A stretch of DNA of 14,943 bases, from assembly GCA_025356715.1 (NCBI GenBank), contig JANXRU010000178.1, positions 1 through 14,943 of the forward strand. The letters run 5' to 3'. This stretch comes from Bacteroidota bacterium. GTDB taxonomy: Bacteria > Bacteroidota > Bacteroidia > B-17B0 > B-17BO. The notes under the pieces are model-generated. The model saw only the letters and a program-made list of their open reading frames with translations, was not told the origin of the DNA and ran no database searches. The position numbers and the translations under genes were made by a program. Positions within the stretch are counted from its first letter, which is position 1. Each line of letters opens with the position of its first letter. Shown one piece after another: positions 7,943-14,943 of this stretch.

Positions 7943-8548
7943 CTATTTAGAATATAATTCGACGATTAATTGTTCCTTAATGTTTTCAGGTATTTGAGAA
8001 CGCTCAGGCACAGAAATGAATTTACCACTGTTTGTAGATTTATCAAATTCTAACCAAGAGTATTTATTAACAGCTCCACTTAAAGATTCAACGATAGCCT
8101 CTAATGTTTGTGATTTCTCACGAATACTAATTACATCGCCTGGTTTTAATGTGTAAGAAGGGATATTTACATTACTTCCGTTTACATTAATATGAGTATG
8201 AGAAACTAATTGACGAGCAGCTCTACGAGAAGGAGCGATACCTAAACGGTAAACCACATTATCTAAACGGCACTCAATTAATTGTAATAATACTTCACCA
8301 GTAATTCCGTGTGCACGAGCAGCTTTGTCGAAAGTTCTAGCAAATTGTTTTTCTAAAATACCATAAGTATATTTCGCTTTTTGCTTTTCCATTAACTGGA
8401 TTGCGTATTCCGATTTTTTACCTTTTTTCTTAGTATTACCGTGTTGCCCAGGAGGGTAGTTCTTTTTTTCTAATGCTTTATCTGGGCCAAAAATTGGCTC
8501 TCTGAATTTTCTTGCAATCTTAGATTTAGGACCTGTATATCTTGCCAT
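7943..8548 (-). CDS. rpsD: 30S ribosomal protein S4, zinc-free form
   Basis: S4 is a primary 16S rRNA binder that nucleates 30S assembly. In E. coli it is also the translational repressor of the alpha operon. The 201 residues include the start [15 protein letters not shown], a basic [10 protein letters not shown] patch, [10 protein letters not shown], and the S4 RNA-binding fold around [18 protein letters not shown]. The zinc-binding Cys pair found in C+ paralogues is absent: the positions are S9 and A12. The start is supported by the conserved N-terminus. It lies 56 bases after rpsK and 45 bases before rpoA. Confidence 0.98.
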   Translation of the reverse strand: MARYTGPKSKIARKFREPIFGPDKALEKKNYPPGQHGNTKKKGKKSEYAIQLMEKQKAKYTYGILEKQFARTFDKAARAHGITGEVLLQLIECRLDNVVYRLGIAPSRRAARQLVSHTHINVNGSNVNIPSYTLKPGDVISIREKSQTLEAIVESLSGAVNKYSWLEFDKSTNSGKFISVPERSQIPENIKEQLIVELYSK

Positions 8549-8604
8549 TTCTCTTGTTTAATTTCTGTTATTATATCTTTTATTTATTTTATCAAGCTAA
8601 TTAC

Positions 8605-9015
8605 CTAGCAACGACGACGCTTTGGAGGGCGACATCCATTATGTGGCATTGGTGTGATATCAACTATTTCAGTAACTTCAATTCCTGAAGTAGCTATAGT
8701 TCTAATTGCTGATTCTCTTCCTGCGCCTGGTCCTTTTACGTACACTTTTACTTTACGTAAACCTAAATCAGATGCAATTTTAGAGCAATCTGCTGCTGCT
8801 AATTGAGCAGCATAAGGAGTGTTTTTCTTAGAGCCACGGAATCCCATTTTACCAGCACTAGCCCAAGAAATTACTTGCCCGCTTGTGTTAGTTAAAGAGA
8901 TAATTAAATTATTGAATGTAGCGTTAATGTGAGCTTCTCCAACTGCCTCTACCTTTACTACTCTTTTCTTAGCGTTAGCTTTTGCTGCTGCTACTGATGA
9001 TTGTTGTTTAGCCAT
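8605..9015 (-). CDS. rpsK: 30S ribosomal protein S11
   Basis: S11 binds 16S rRNA in the platform and lines the mRNA exit (E site) region. Its 136 residues show an Ala/Lys-rich N-terminal tail, then [52 protein letters not shown], and the invariant C-terminus [15 protein letters not shown]. The length is near normal, slightly long at the N-terminus. It sits between rpsM (24 bases upstream) and rpsD, the standard order. Confidence 0.98.
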   Translation of the reverse strand: MAKQQSSVAAAKANAKKRVVKVEAVGEAHINATFNNLIISLTNTSGQVISWASAGKMGFRGSKKNTPYAAQLAAADCSKIASDLGLRKVKVYVKGPGAGRESAIRTIATSGIEVTEIVDITPMPHNGCRPPKRRRC

Positions 9016-9039
9016 TTGCTTAAATGCTTATTTTATTTA

Positions 9040-9417
9040 TTACTTAGTAACTTTTTTCTTGTTTGCAACTGTTTTACGTTTTCCTTTACGAATACGTGCA
9101 TTAGTTTTAGTACGTTGACCACGAACCGGTAAACCATTACGGTGACGGATACCACGGTATGAACCAATGTCAGTTAAACGCTTAATATTTAAAGCAACTT
9201 CTGAACGAAGTCCACCTTCTACTTTAAAATTGTCGTTAACAATTTTACGAATAGCATTTTGCTCATCATCATTCCACTCATTCACTTTTTTATTAAAGTC
9301 AATTCCAGCTTCAGCTAATATTCTTTGAGCTCTGCTACGTCCAATACCAAAAATGTAGGTTAATCCTATTTCTCCTCTTTTATTTTTTGGTAAATCTATA
9401 CCTGCAATACGTGCCAT
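9040..9417 (-). CDS. rpsM: 30S ribosomal protein S13
   Basis: S13 sits in the head of the 30S subunit, touches the P-site tRNA through its basic tail and bridges to the 50S subunit. The start [19 protein letters not shown], the helix-hairpin-helix-like [16 protein letters not shown], the [20 protein letters not shown] signature and a highly basic C-terminal tail are all present in 125 residues, a normal length. It lies 42 bases after rpmJ and 24 before rpsK. Confidence 0.98.
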   Translation of the reverse strand: MARIAGIDLPKNKRGEIGLTYIFGIGRSRAQRILAEAGIDFNKKVNEWNDDEQNAIRKIVNDNFKVEGGLRSEVALNIKRLTDIGSYRGIRHRNGLPVRGQRTKTNARIRKGKRKTVANKKKVTK

Positions 9418-9459
9418 TATTTATATACTTTGGTTTTAAAAGTTTGCGAAAATACGCAT

Positions 9460-9576
9460 TTATTTTTGTCTTTGTTTAAATTTCGGATTTTTTTTGTTGA
9501 TTATATACAACTTTCCTTTACGGCGAACGATTTTACAATCTACGCTTCTTTTCTTGATGGATGCTCTAACTTTCAT
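9460..9576 (-). CDS. rpmJ: 50S ribosomal protein L36, zinc-free form
   Basis: This 38-residue gene is easily missed because of its length. Translating from the ATG at 9576 gives [19 protein letters not shown] followed by [19 protein letters not shown], ending in TAA. Start, end and position between infA and rpsM all fit L36, a small 23S rRNA-binding protein. Of the usual zinc ligands (C11, C14, C27, H33) only C14 remains; the others are S11, N27 and F33. It is therefore the zinc-independent type. No Shine-Dalgarno is seen in the 57-base spacer from infA. Confidence 0.96.
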   Translation of the reverse strand: MKVRASIKKRSVDCKIVRRKGKLYIINKKNPKFKQRQK

Positions 9577-9633
9577 TTTTAATTTATTATTTCCGTTTAT
9601 GTATTCTAATTATTAAATTTCAATTCTTTACTA

Positions 9634-9852
9634 CTACTTGTAACGGTAAGTAATTCTTCCTTTTGACAAATCATAAGGGCTCATTTCTAATTTTACTTTA
9701 TCCCCTGTCAATATTTTAATGTAATGCATTCTCATTTTTCCAGAAATATGAGCAATAAGTGTATGTCCATTTTCCAATTCTACTCTAAACATCGCATTAC
9801 TCAGCGATTCTAAAATAACTCCGTCCAATTCAATGTTTGCTTGTTTAGCCAT
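9634..9852 (-). CDS. infA: Translation initiation factor IF-1
   Basis: IF-1 is a one-domain OB-fold protein that occupies the A site of the 30S subunit during initiation and assists IF-2 and IF-3. The 72 residues have the standard length and motifs: [49 protein letters not shown], and [15 protein letters not shown]. The start is 2 bases after the secY stop, suggesting translational coupling. The TAG stop is followed directly by a second in-frame TAG (9631-9633). The map gene often found between secY and infA in other bacteria is absent here. Confidence 0.98.
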   Translation of the reverse strand: MAKQANIELDGVILESLSNAMFRVELENGHTLIAHISGKMRMHYIKILTGDKVKLEMSPYDLSKGRITYRYK

Positions 9853-9854
9853 AT

Positions 9855-11189
9855 TTATGCTTGTTGCATTTCCATTGCGTTAGTACTACGTCCTTTTACT
9901 CTTCCTGTTTGCATTAAGCCATCATAGTGACGGTTTAATAAGAATGTCTCAATTTGTTGTAAAGTATCTAATACCACACCAACTAAAATTAATAACGATG
10001 TTCCTCCAAAGAAATCAGCGAAAGCACTATTAATTCCTAATTTAATAGCAATAGAAGGTAATATTGCAACAAATGCTAAAAATATAGAGCCTGGTAATGT
10101 AATACGAGACATTACTTGATCAATAAAGCTAGCTGTATCCTTTCCTGGCTTAACACCTGGAACAAAGCCACCATTACGTTTCATATCGTCTGCTAATTGA
10201 TTGGGATTAATCATAATCGCTGTGTAGAAATAGGTAAAAGCAATAATTAAAGTTGCAAAAATAAAATTGTACCAAAACCCGTACCTATCAGCAAATACTC
10301 CGCCTGTACCACCAGAAAAACTAGAAACAGCTGAAGGAATAAACATAATGGCTTGAGCAAAGATAATTGGCATTACACCAGCTGCATTAACTTTTAAAGG
10401 CAAATACTGACGAACACCTCCAATTTGTTTGTTACCAACAATTTTCTTAGCATACTGCACTGGTATTCGACGAACTCCTTGCACTAGTAATATACAACTA
10501 ACAATAATTAACATTAAGAAAACAATTTCCAATAAGAACATGATTAAACCACCACCAGCACTTTGTAAACGAGAGCCAAATTCAGAAGTAATAGCAAATG
10601 GTAATCTCGAAATAATACCGATCATGATTAATAACGAAATACCATTACCAATACCTTTATCAGTAATTCTTTCGCCTAACCACATAATAAACATGGTTCC
10701 AGCTACTAGAATAATCGTTGATTGTATTCCGAACCAAGTTAGATCAATTCCTACAACACCTGGCTTAGTATAAACTTGAGCTGCTAAATATCCTGGAGCC
10801 TGAACCGCAGTAACTGCAACCGTTAAAAAACGAGTGTATTGATTTATTTTTTTACGACCACTTTCTCCTTCTTTTTGTAACTTTTGAAAATAAGGAACAG
10901 CCATACCCAATAACTGAATAATGATTGATGCCGTAATATAAGGCATGATACCTAAACCAAAAATAGAAGCTCTAGAAAAAGCACCACCAGCAAAAGCATT
11001 AATTAAGGCGATAATACCACCATCATTAGCACTCGCATTAGCCTGAGCTAACACTTCCGTATTAATTCCTGGTAATACTACATAAGAACCCAAACGATAG
11101 ATAAGAATAAGCCCAAGGGTTGTTAAAATCCTCTGCTTCAATTCTTCTATCTTCCAAATGTTTTGGAAGGTTTCTATAAAACGCTTCAT
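9855..11189 (-). CDS. secY: Protein translocase subunit SecY
   Basis: SecY forms the inner-membrane channel through which SecA and the ribosome pass unfolded proteins; it also inserts membrane proteins. The 444 residues are close to the family norm with ten expected membrane helices. Recognisable parts are the first helix (about 23-43, [17 protein letters not shown]), [16 protein letters not shown], the cytoplasmic [18 protein letters not shown] loop, [17 protein letters not shown], and the late [18 protein letters not shown] segment. It lies 9 bases after rplO and 2 before infA. In this genome the signal-peptide proteins encoded at 871 and 2789 would use this pore. Confidence 0.98.
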   Translation of the reverse strand: MKRFIETFQNIWKIEELKQRILTTLGLILIYRLGSYVVLPGINTEVLAQANASANDGGIIALINAFAGGAFSRASIFGLGIMPYITASIIIQLLGMAVPYFQKLQKEGESGRKKINQYTRFLTVAVTAVQAPGYLAAQVYTKPGVVGIDLTWFGIQSTIILVAGTMFIMWLGERITDKGIGNGISLLIMIGIISRLPFAITSEFGSRLQSAGGGLIMFLLEIVFLMLIIVSCILLVQGVRRIPVQYAKKIVGNKQIGGVRQYLPLKVNAAGVMPIIFAQAIMFIPSAVSSFSGGTGGVFADRYGFWYNFIFATLIIAFTYFYTAIMINPNQLADDMKRNGGFVPGVKPGKDTASFIDQVMSRITLPGSIFLAFVAILPSIAIKLGINSAFADFFGGTSLLILVGVVLDTLQQIETFLLNRHYDGLMQTGRVKGRSTNAMEMQQA

Positions 11190-11198
11190 ATAATAATT

Positions 11199-11645
11199 TT
11201 AGATTTCTGTTGCTACTCCGCCTTTAGATTCAATTGCTGCTTTAGCAGTTGCTGTAAATGCGTGAACTAATATATTTACTTTTGATTTTAATTCTCCCCT
11301 ACCCATGATTTTTATCAAATCATTTTTAGAAGCTAATCCATTTTCTAATAACACTTCACGAGTAATTTCAGTAATGTTTTTAGTGTCAACTATTTTTTGA
11401 ATAGCATCTAAATTTACGCCTTTGTGCTCAATACGGTTAACGTTTTTGAAACCAAATTTAGGGACACGACGCTGTAAAGGCATTTGACCACCTTCAAAAC
11501 CACGTTTCTTTTTGTTACCAGAACGAGATTGTGCACCTTTATGTCCTTGTGTAGCAGTTCCGCCACCGCCAGAACCTTGTCCACGACCTCTTCTAAAATT
11601 ATTTTTTATCGAACCTTCTGCAGGTGTTAGTGAATTTAATTTCAT
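11199..11645 (-). CDS. rplO: 50S ribosomal protein L15
   Basis: L15 is a late-assembling 23S rRNA-binding protein. Its start MKLNSLTPAEGSIKNNFRRG, the Gly/Arg-rich GRGQGSGGGGTATQGHKGAQ arm with SGNKKKRGFEGGQMPLQRR, and the globular C-terminal half ending in IESKGGVATEI are typical. The length of 148 residues is normal. It lies 18 bases after rpmD and 9 before secY, the standard spc order. Confidence 0.98.
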   Translation of the reverse strand: MKLNSLTPAEGSIKNNFRRGRGQGSGGGGTATQGHKGAQSRSGNKKKRGFEGGQMPLQRRVPKFGFKNVNRIEHKGVNLDAIQKIVDTKNITEITREVLLENGLASKNDLIKIMGRGELKSKVNILVHAFTATAKAAIESKGGVATEI

Positions 11646-11663
11646 CTTAACTACTTTTATTAA

Positions 11664-11843
11664 TTATTTTGTTTCTATTGTCAACAAGTGAGCAACAGCG
11701 TTGATCATTCCTTGAACTTGAGGGGTTGCTTCTTTCGTGATTTTATGGTTTAATTTTCTTAAACCTAACGCTTGAACTGTCGCTTTTTGTCTAGCACTCC
11801 TTTTTATAGGACTTTTAGATAATGTTATTGTAACTTGTGGCAT
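11664..11843 (-). CDS. rpmD: 50S ribosomal protein L30
   Basis: This small gene lies between rpsE and rplO. Reading from the ATG at 11843 gives a 59-residue protein: MPQVTITLSKSPIKRSARQK, then ATVQALGLRKLNHKITKEAT, then a C-terminus ending HLLTIETK and TAA. The pattern of a short beta strand, S-x-I-x-R, the QK-x-T-VQALGLRK-x-N helix and the PQVQGMI helix is diagnostic of L30. It binds 23S and 5S-proximal rRNA in the large subunit. Spacers are 12 bases to rpsE and 18 to rplO. Confidence 0.96.
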   Translation of the reverse strand: MPQVTITLSKSPIKRSARQKATVQALGLRKLNHKITKEATPQVQGMINAVAHLLTIETK

Positions 11844-11855
11844 ATCTTCTTATTA

Positions 11856-12374
11856 TTAACCGTTAAATACTTTGTCTAATGTGATTCCTCTTTGTCTTGA
11901 AATGGCTAATGGATCGCGCATTTTAGCTAAAGCATCTATCGTTGCTTTTACCACATTATGTGGATTTGAAGATCCCTTTGATTTAGCTAATACATCAGTA
12001 ATACCAACGCTTTCTAAAACTGCACGCATCGCACCACCAGCAATTACACCAGTACCATGAGCCGCAGGTTTCAAAAATACTCTTGATCCGCCATATTTAC
12101 CATTTTCAGCATGAGGAACAGTACCTTTCAATACAGCTACTTTTACTAAATTTTTCTTAGCATCATCTATACCTTTAGTAATTGCATCTGTTACTTCATT
12201 TGCTTTTCCTAAACCGTATCCTACAACACTTTTCTCATCACCAACTACAACGATAGCAGCGAAACTAAAGTGACGACCACCTTTTGTAACTTTGGTTACA
12301 CGTTGTATCGCAACTAATTTATCTTTTAGCTCGATGTCGCTTGATTTTACTTTTTTTACAACTTCTTTTGACAT
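11856..12374 (-). CDS. rpsE: 30S ribosomal protein S5
   Basis: S5 stabilises the 16S decoding region and helps translational accuracy. In other bacteria the GG-containing loop near its N-terminus is where spectinomycin-resistance changes fall. The 172 residues contain the double-stranded-RNA-binding-like N-terminal domain ([29 protein letters not shown]) and the C-terminal fold ([32 protein letters not shown]). The length is normal. The spacer from rplR is 22 bases; the next gene, rpmD, starts 12 bases after the stop. Confidence 0.98.
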   Translation of the reverse strand: MSKEVVKKVKSSDIELKDKLVAIQRVTKVTKGGRHFSFAAIVVVGDEKSVVGYGLGKANEVTDAITKGIDDAKKNLVKVAVLKGTVPHAENGKYGGSRVFLKPAAHGTGVIAGGAMRAVLESVGITDVLAKSKGSSNPHNVVKATIDALAKMRDPLAISRQRGITLDKVFNG

Positions 12375-12396
12375 GTGTATGTTCTTTTTATACTAA

Positions 12397-12753
12397 TTAA
12401 AATTTTAAACCTGCTTCGCGAGCTCCTTCTGCTAATGACTTGATACGACCGTGGTATAAATAACCATTTCTATCAAATACTACTGAACTGATTCCAGAAC
12501 CTGCAGCTTTAGTTGCAATTAATTTTCCTACCGCAGTTGCTTGCTCTAATTTAGTGATTTTAGTTCCCTTGATTGATTTATCATCAGATCCTGCTGCTAA
12601 AATAGTTTTACCAGTTTTATCATCAATTAATTGTGCAAATATACCTGTATTACTTCTGAACACACTTAAACGTGGAGTTCCAGTAGTTCCGCTAATAGTT
12701 TTACGGATTTTAAATTTAATGCGTTCTCTTCTTTGTTTTTTATTGAGTGCCAT
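12397..12753 (-). CDS. rplR: 50S ribosomal protein L18
   Basis: L18 binds 5S rRNA and, with L5, anchors it to the large subunit. The 118 residues show a basic N-terminal tail ([18 protein letters not shown]), [33 protein letters not shown], and the C-terminal [20 protein letters not shown] with the end REAGLKF. All are family hallmarks. It lies 42 bases after rplF. An alternative frame across the rplF-rplR junction is only a shadow. Confidence 0.98.
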   Translation of the reverse strand: MALNKKQRRERIKFKIRKTISGTTGTPRLSVFRSNTGIFAQLIDDKTGKTILAAGSDDKSIKGTKITKLEQATAVGKLIATKAAGSGISSVVFDRNGYLYHGRIKSLAEGAREAGLKF

Positions 12754-12795
12754 CTTTCTAGTTTTTTGAAGATGATTAATACTAATTGAATTATT

Positions 12796-13350
12796 TTATT
12801 TCTTGCTTGCAGATTTACCAGCTTTACGGCGTAAAATCTCGCCAACAAACTTGATACCTTTTCCTTTATATGGCTCAGGTTTACGTAAACTACGTATTTT
12901 TGCTGCAACCATTCCGATTAATTGTTTATCAGAACTTTCTAAAGTAATTTTTGGATTTTGTCCTTTTTCTGAAGCAGTAGTTACTTTAATTTCAGCAGGT
13001 AATTCAAACAATACATTATGTGAATATCCTAAAGATAATTCTAATAACTGACCTTTGTTAGAAGCACGGTAACCCACACCTACTAACTCTTGTTCTGTTT
13101 TATATCCTTCAGAAACACCTTTAACCATATTAGCAATTAAAGAACGGTATAACCCGTGCAAAGCTCTGTGGCGTTTTTGATCTGTTGGTCGTGTAACTTC
13201 TAATATACCATTTTCCATTTTAATTTGGATATCTGGATCAATAGTTTGAGACAACGTTCCTAATTTTCCTTTTACGGTTACTTCAGTTCCTTTTACGTTT
13301 ACTTCAACGCCTGCGGGTACTGTGATTGGTAATTTTCCTATACGTGACAT
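12796..13350 (-). CDS. rplF: 50S ribosomal protein L6
   Basis: L6 lies near the sarcin-ricin loop and the factor-binding site of the large subunit, and consists of two homologous domains. The start MSRIGKLPITVPAGVEV, HRALHGLYRSLIANMVKGVS at the domain junction, and the C-terminal RKPEPYKGKGIKFVGEI followed by a basic tail are diagnostic. The length of 184 residues is normal. It starts 20 bases after rpsH. Unusually for this operon, the start is preceded by a perfect AAGGAGG Shine-Dalgarno at 13359-13365 with 8-base spacing. Confidence 0.98.
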   Translation of the reverse strand: MSRIGKLPITVPAGVEVNVKGTEVTVKGKLGTLSQTIDPDIQIKMENGILEVTRPTDQKRHRALHGLYRSLIANMVKGVSEGYKTEQELVGVGYRASNKGQLLELSLGYSHNVLFELPAEIKVTTASEKGQNPKITLESSDKQLIGMVAAKIRSLRKPEPYKGKGIKFVGEILRRKAGKSASKK

Positions 13351-13358
13351 GTGTTTTT

Positions 13359-13365
13359 CCTCCTT
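13359..13365 (-). promoter_or_regulatory. Canonical Shine-Dalgarno before rplF
   Basis: The transcribed strand reads AAGGAGG, ending 8 bases before the rplF ATG and lying wholly inside the 20-base rpsH-rplF spacer. None of the other fifteen complete ribosomal-cluster genes in the window has a comparable site; their start regions are A/T-rich. This also fixes the rplF start codon. Confidence 0.85.
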
Positions 13366-13370
13366 CTAAA

Positions 13371-13769
13371 TTATGAAATGTAACATAAAACTTCACCGCC
13401 AACATTTAACTTTTTGGCTTCCTTATCTGTCATAACACCTTTAGATGTAGAGATAATAGCAATACCTAATCCGTTTAATACTCTTGGCATATTTTCAGCC
13501 CCTGAATATTTACGTAATCCTGGCTTAGAAATTCTATCTAACGTACGGATTGCTGATAGTTTATTTGTTGAATTGTACTTCAAAGCTATTTTGATAGTAC
13601 CTTGTTTTTTTTCGTTCTCTTCAAACTTGTAGTTTAAGATGTAACCTTTTTCAAAAAGAATTTTAGTTATTTCTTTTTTAAGGTTCGAAGCTGGAATCTC
13701 AACGATTCTGTGGTTTGCACTAACGGCATTTCTTATGCGAGTTAGGTAATCTGATACTGTATCTGTCAT
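13371..13769 (-). CDS. rpsH: 30S ribosomal protein S8
   Basis: S8 binds 16S helix 21 and in E. coli represses spc-operon translation by binding a similar site in its own mRNA. The 132 residues have the start [20 protein letters not shown], the central [17 protein letters not shown], and the C-terminal signature [20 protein letters not shown] ending LCYIS. The length is normal. It follows the longest spacer in the cluster (71 bases after rpsN), which carries a 9-bp hairpin about 18 bases before the start codon. Confidence 0.98.
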   Translation of the reverse strand: MTDTVSDYLTRIRNAVSANHRIVEIPASNLKKEITKILFEKGYILNYKFEENEKKQGTIKIALKYNSTNKLSAIRTLDRISKPGLRKYSGAENMPRVLNGLGIAIISTSKGVMTDKEAKKLNVGGEVLCYIS

Positions 13770-13787
13770 TTTATTTGTTTTTATATG

Positions 13788-13808
13788 TTATCCCGACTAT
13801 CAGGATAA
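13788..13808 (-). promoter_or_regulatory. RNA hairpin in the rpsN-rpsH spacer
   Basis: As mRNA this reads UUAUCCUGA, loop UAG, UCGGGAUAA: a 9-bp stem with one U-G wobble and a 3-base loop. The wobble is a C-A mismatch if the plus strand is read instead, so the structure suits the transcribed RNA. It is followed by an A-rich stretch and the rpsH AUG, not by a U run, so it does not look like a terminator. A role in controlling rpsH or in mRNA processing is inference. Confidence 0.6.
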
Positions 13809-13840
13809 TTATACATTAATACTCTTTTTTAAACTTCTAA

Positions 13841-14110
13841 TTAGAAGCTTGATTTAGTAACACCTGGTATTAAACCAAATAATACCATTTCGCGGAAAGT
13901 AACACGGCTAATACCGAAATCTCTCATGTATCCACGAGGACGACCTGTTAATTTACAACGGTTACGCATTCTCACTTTACAAGAATTCTTAGGTAACTTT
14001 TGTAAACCCATTGAATCACCTGCTTTTTTTAATTCTGCACGTTTAGCTGAATATCGTTCTACTAATTTTGCTCTCTTAGTATCGCGAGCTATCATGTTTG
14101 TTTTTGCCAT
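13841..14110 (-). CDS. rpsN: 30S ribosomal protein S14, zinc-free form
   Basis: S14 binds the 3' domain of 16S rRNA in the head of the small subunit. The 89 residues include [20 protein letters not shown], the [20 protein letters not shown] core and the end PGVTKSSF. C+ paralogues of about 61 residues have two CxxC zinc knuckles. Here only C44 and C52 remain, and the GISRVTFRE part lacks both later Cys residues, so this is the zinc-independent long form. It starts 29 bases after the rplE stop. Confidence 0.97.
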   Translation of the reverse strand: MAKTNMIARDTKRAKLVERYSAKRAELKKAGDSMGLQKLPKNSCKVRMRNRCKLTGRPRGYMRDFGISRVTFREMVLFGLIPGVTKSSF

Positions 14111-14139
14111 TTTACTTTTTTTTCAGGGGTGTAAATATA

Positions 14140-14697
14140 CTATTTCTTTTTGAAAGGAATACCAAATTCGGTTAATAATGCGTGAGCTTCTTTATCAGTT
14201 GGCGCAGATGTTACAAATGTAATGTCCATACCTTGAATTTTACTCACTTTATCGATATCAATTTCAGGGAAAATAATTTGTTCAGTAATCCCTAATGTGT
14301 AGTTACCACGGCCATCAAATCCTTTTTCATTAACTCCTTTAAAGTCACGAATACGTGGTAAAGAAGCAGCGATTAAACGATCTAAAAATTCATACATTTT
14401 ATCGCCACGTAATGTTACACGAACACCAATAGCTACACCTTTACGTAATTTAAAGTTCGAAATATCTTTTGTCGAATAAGTTGGTACAGCTTTTTGACCT
14501 GTAAATGTCGTCATCTCCTTAACAGAAGAATCAATCATTTTTTTGTCAGAAACTGCATCTCCAATACCTTGATTAACACAAATTTTTTCCAATTTAGGTA
14601 CTTGCATTATTGAAGAATACTGAAACTGTTTTTTTAAATTATTTACAATTTCTGCTTTATACTTATCTTTTAAGCGAGGGGAATATACTGTTGCCAT
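14140..14697 (-). CDS. rplE: 50S ribosomal protein L5
   Basis: L5 binds 5S rRNA and contacts the P-site tRNA and the 30S head. The 185 residues contain [18 protein letters not shown], the [20 protein letters not shown] segment, [38 protein letters not shown], and the end FGIPFKKK. The length is normal. Its start overlaps the rplX stop by one base (TAATG), which favours coupled translation. That leaves no leader at the place where S8 represses this operon in E. coli. Confidence 0.98.
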   Translation of the reverse strand: MATVYSPRLKDKYKAEIVNNLKKQFQYSSIMQVPKLEKICVNQGIGDAVSDKKMIDSSVKEMTTFTGQKAVPTYSTKDISNFKLRKGVAIGVRVTLRGDKMYEFLDRLIAASLPRIRDFKGVNEKGFDGRGNYTLGITEQIIFPEIDIDKVSKIQGMDITFVTSAPTDKEAHALLTEFGIPFKKK

Positions 14698-14943
14698 TAT
14701 TTTATTACTGCTTTAGTTTTTTTAGATATACGTTCAATTTTGTTAGTTTTTTCGTTTACTTGACGACCAATTCTAACAGTTTTTCCAGCTTCAACAAACA
14801 TTACGTTTGAAATATGGATTGAACCTTCTTGTTTTACAATACCACCATCTGCGTTTTTAGCGCTTGGTTTAGTGTGTTTACTAATCATGTTAACACCTTC
14901 AATGATAGTTCTCATTTTTTTTGTATCAATTGATACAATTTTA
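14697..14943 (-). CDS. rplX: 50S ribosomal protein L24, C-terminal part (5' end outside window)
   Basis: L24 starts assembly of the 50S subunit by binding the 5' end of 23S rRNA. The frame stays open past the ATG at 14915 to the right edge, adding KIVSIDTKK before [10 protein letters not shown]. That joins smoothly to the normal L24 pattern in which a V-I-V-EGVNMV strand follows the KOW motif, so the ATG at 14915 is an internal methionine. Visible motifs are [38 protein letters not shown] and a basic end. About 25-30 N-terminal residues, with most of the KOW motif, are missing. rplN would be expected next. Confidence 0.93.
   Translation of the reverse strand, partial: KIVSIDTKKMRTIIEGVNMISKHTKPSAKNADGGIVKQEGSIHISNVMFVEAGKTVRIGRQVNEKTNKIERISKKTKAVIK

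Noticed and set aside
9440..9452. Promoter-like TATTTTCG upstream of rpsM on the minus strand
   Set aside because: It differs from TAnnTTTG, lies inside a tightly packed operon, and such AT-rich octamers are common by chance.
12666..12908. 80-residue minus-strand reading frame across the rplF-rplR junction
   Set aside because: It overlaps two intact ribosomal protein genes in another frame and resembles nothing known.
14697..14915. A 72-residue L24 starting at the ATG at 14915
   Set aside because: The frame stays open to the window edge and the upstream codons continue the L24 fold, so the methionine is internal.

Overview
The window comes from an AT-rich member of the Bacteroidota, probably Flavobacteriia or a close relative; the genus cannot be resolved. 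Four things point there. One protein carries a type IX secretion (por) C-terminal sorting domain. A giant sensor combines two-component-regulator propeller repeats with a Y_Y_Y domain. Start regions are A-rich and almost all lack Shine-Dalgarno sequences. The ribosomal proteins have Bacteroidota-like features, such as a zinc-free L36 and an extended L17.

The left part (1-5965) has three plus-strand genes. The first is the 3' part of a zinc-dependent M28 aminopeptidase cut by the window edge. The second is a secreted T9SS cargo protein with two carboxypeptidase-regulatory-like beta domains, followed by a strong terminator. The third is a 1058-residue membrane receptor with 14 propeller repeats, a Y_Y_Y domain, one membrane span, a coiled coil and a SpoIIE/PP2C phosphatase. 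A 407-base gene-free stretch (5966-6372) follows. It holds a large imperfect palindrome and the terminator of the opposing operon.

The right part (6373-14943) is the minus-strand spc-alpha ribosomal protein cluster, read from the right edge leftwards: rplX (partial), rplE, rpsN, rpsH, rplF, rplR, rpsE, rpmD, rplO, secY, infA, rpmJ, rpsM, rpsK, rpsD, rpoA, rplQ. All genes are intact except rplX. The genes build both ribosomal subunits, the Sec translocon pore, initiation factor IF-1 and the RNA polymerase alpha subunit. Spacers range from a 1-base overlap to 71 bases, so the cluster is probably one transcription unit ending at the hairpin near 6321-6350.

I see no mobile element, CRISPR array, tRNA or rRNA, and no clearly new multi-gene system. 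The observations most worth following are small and regulatory. They are a 9-bp hairpin just before rpsH, one canonical Shine-Dalgarno before rplF in an otherwise SD-less operon, an 11-base tandem duplication abutting the promoter-like element of the receptor gene, a 7-base triplicate before rplQ, and the intergenic palindrome. The orphan propeller-phosphatase receptor is the most interesting protein.
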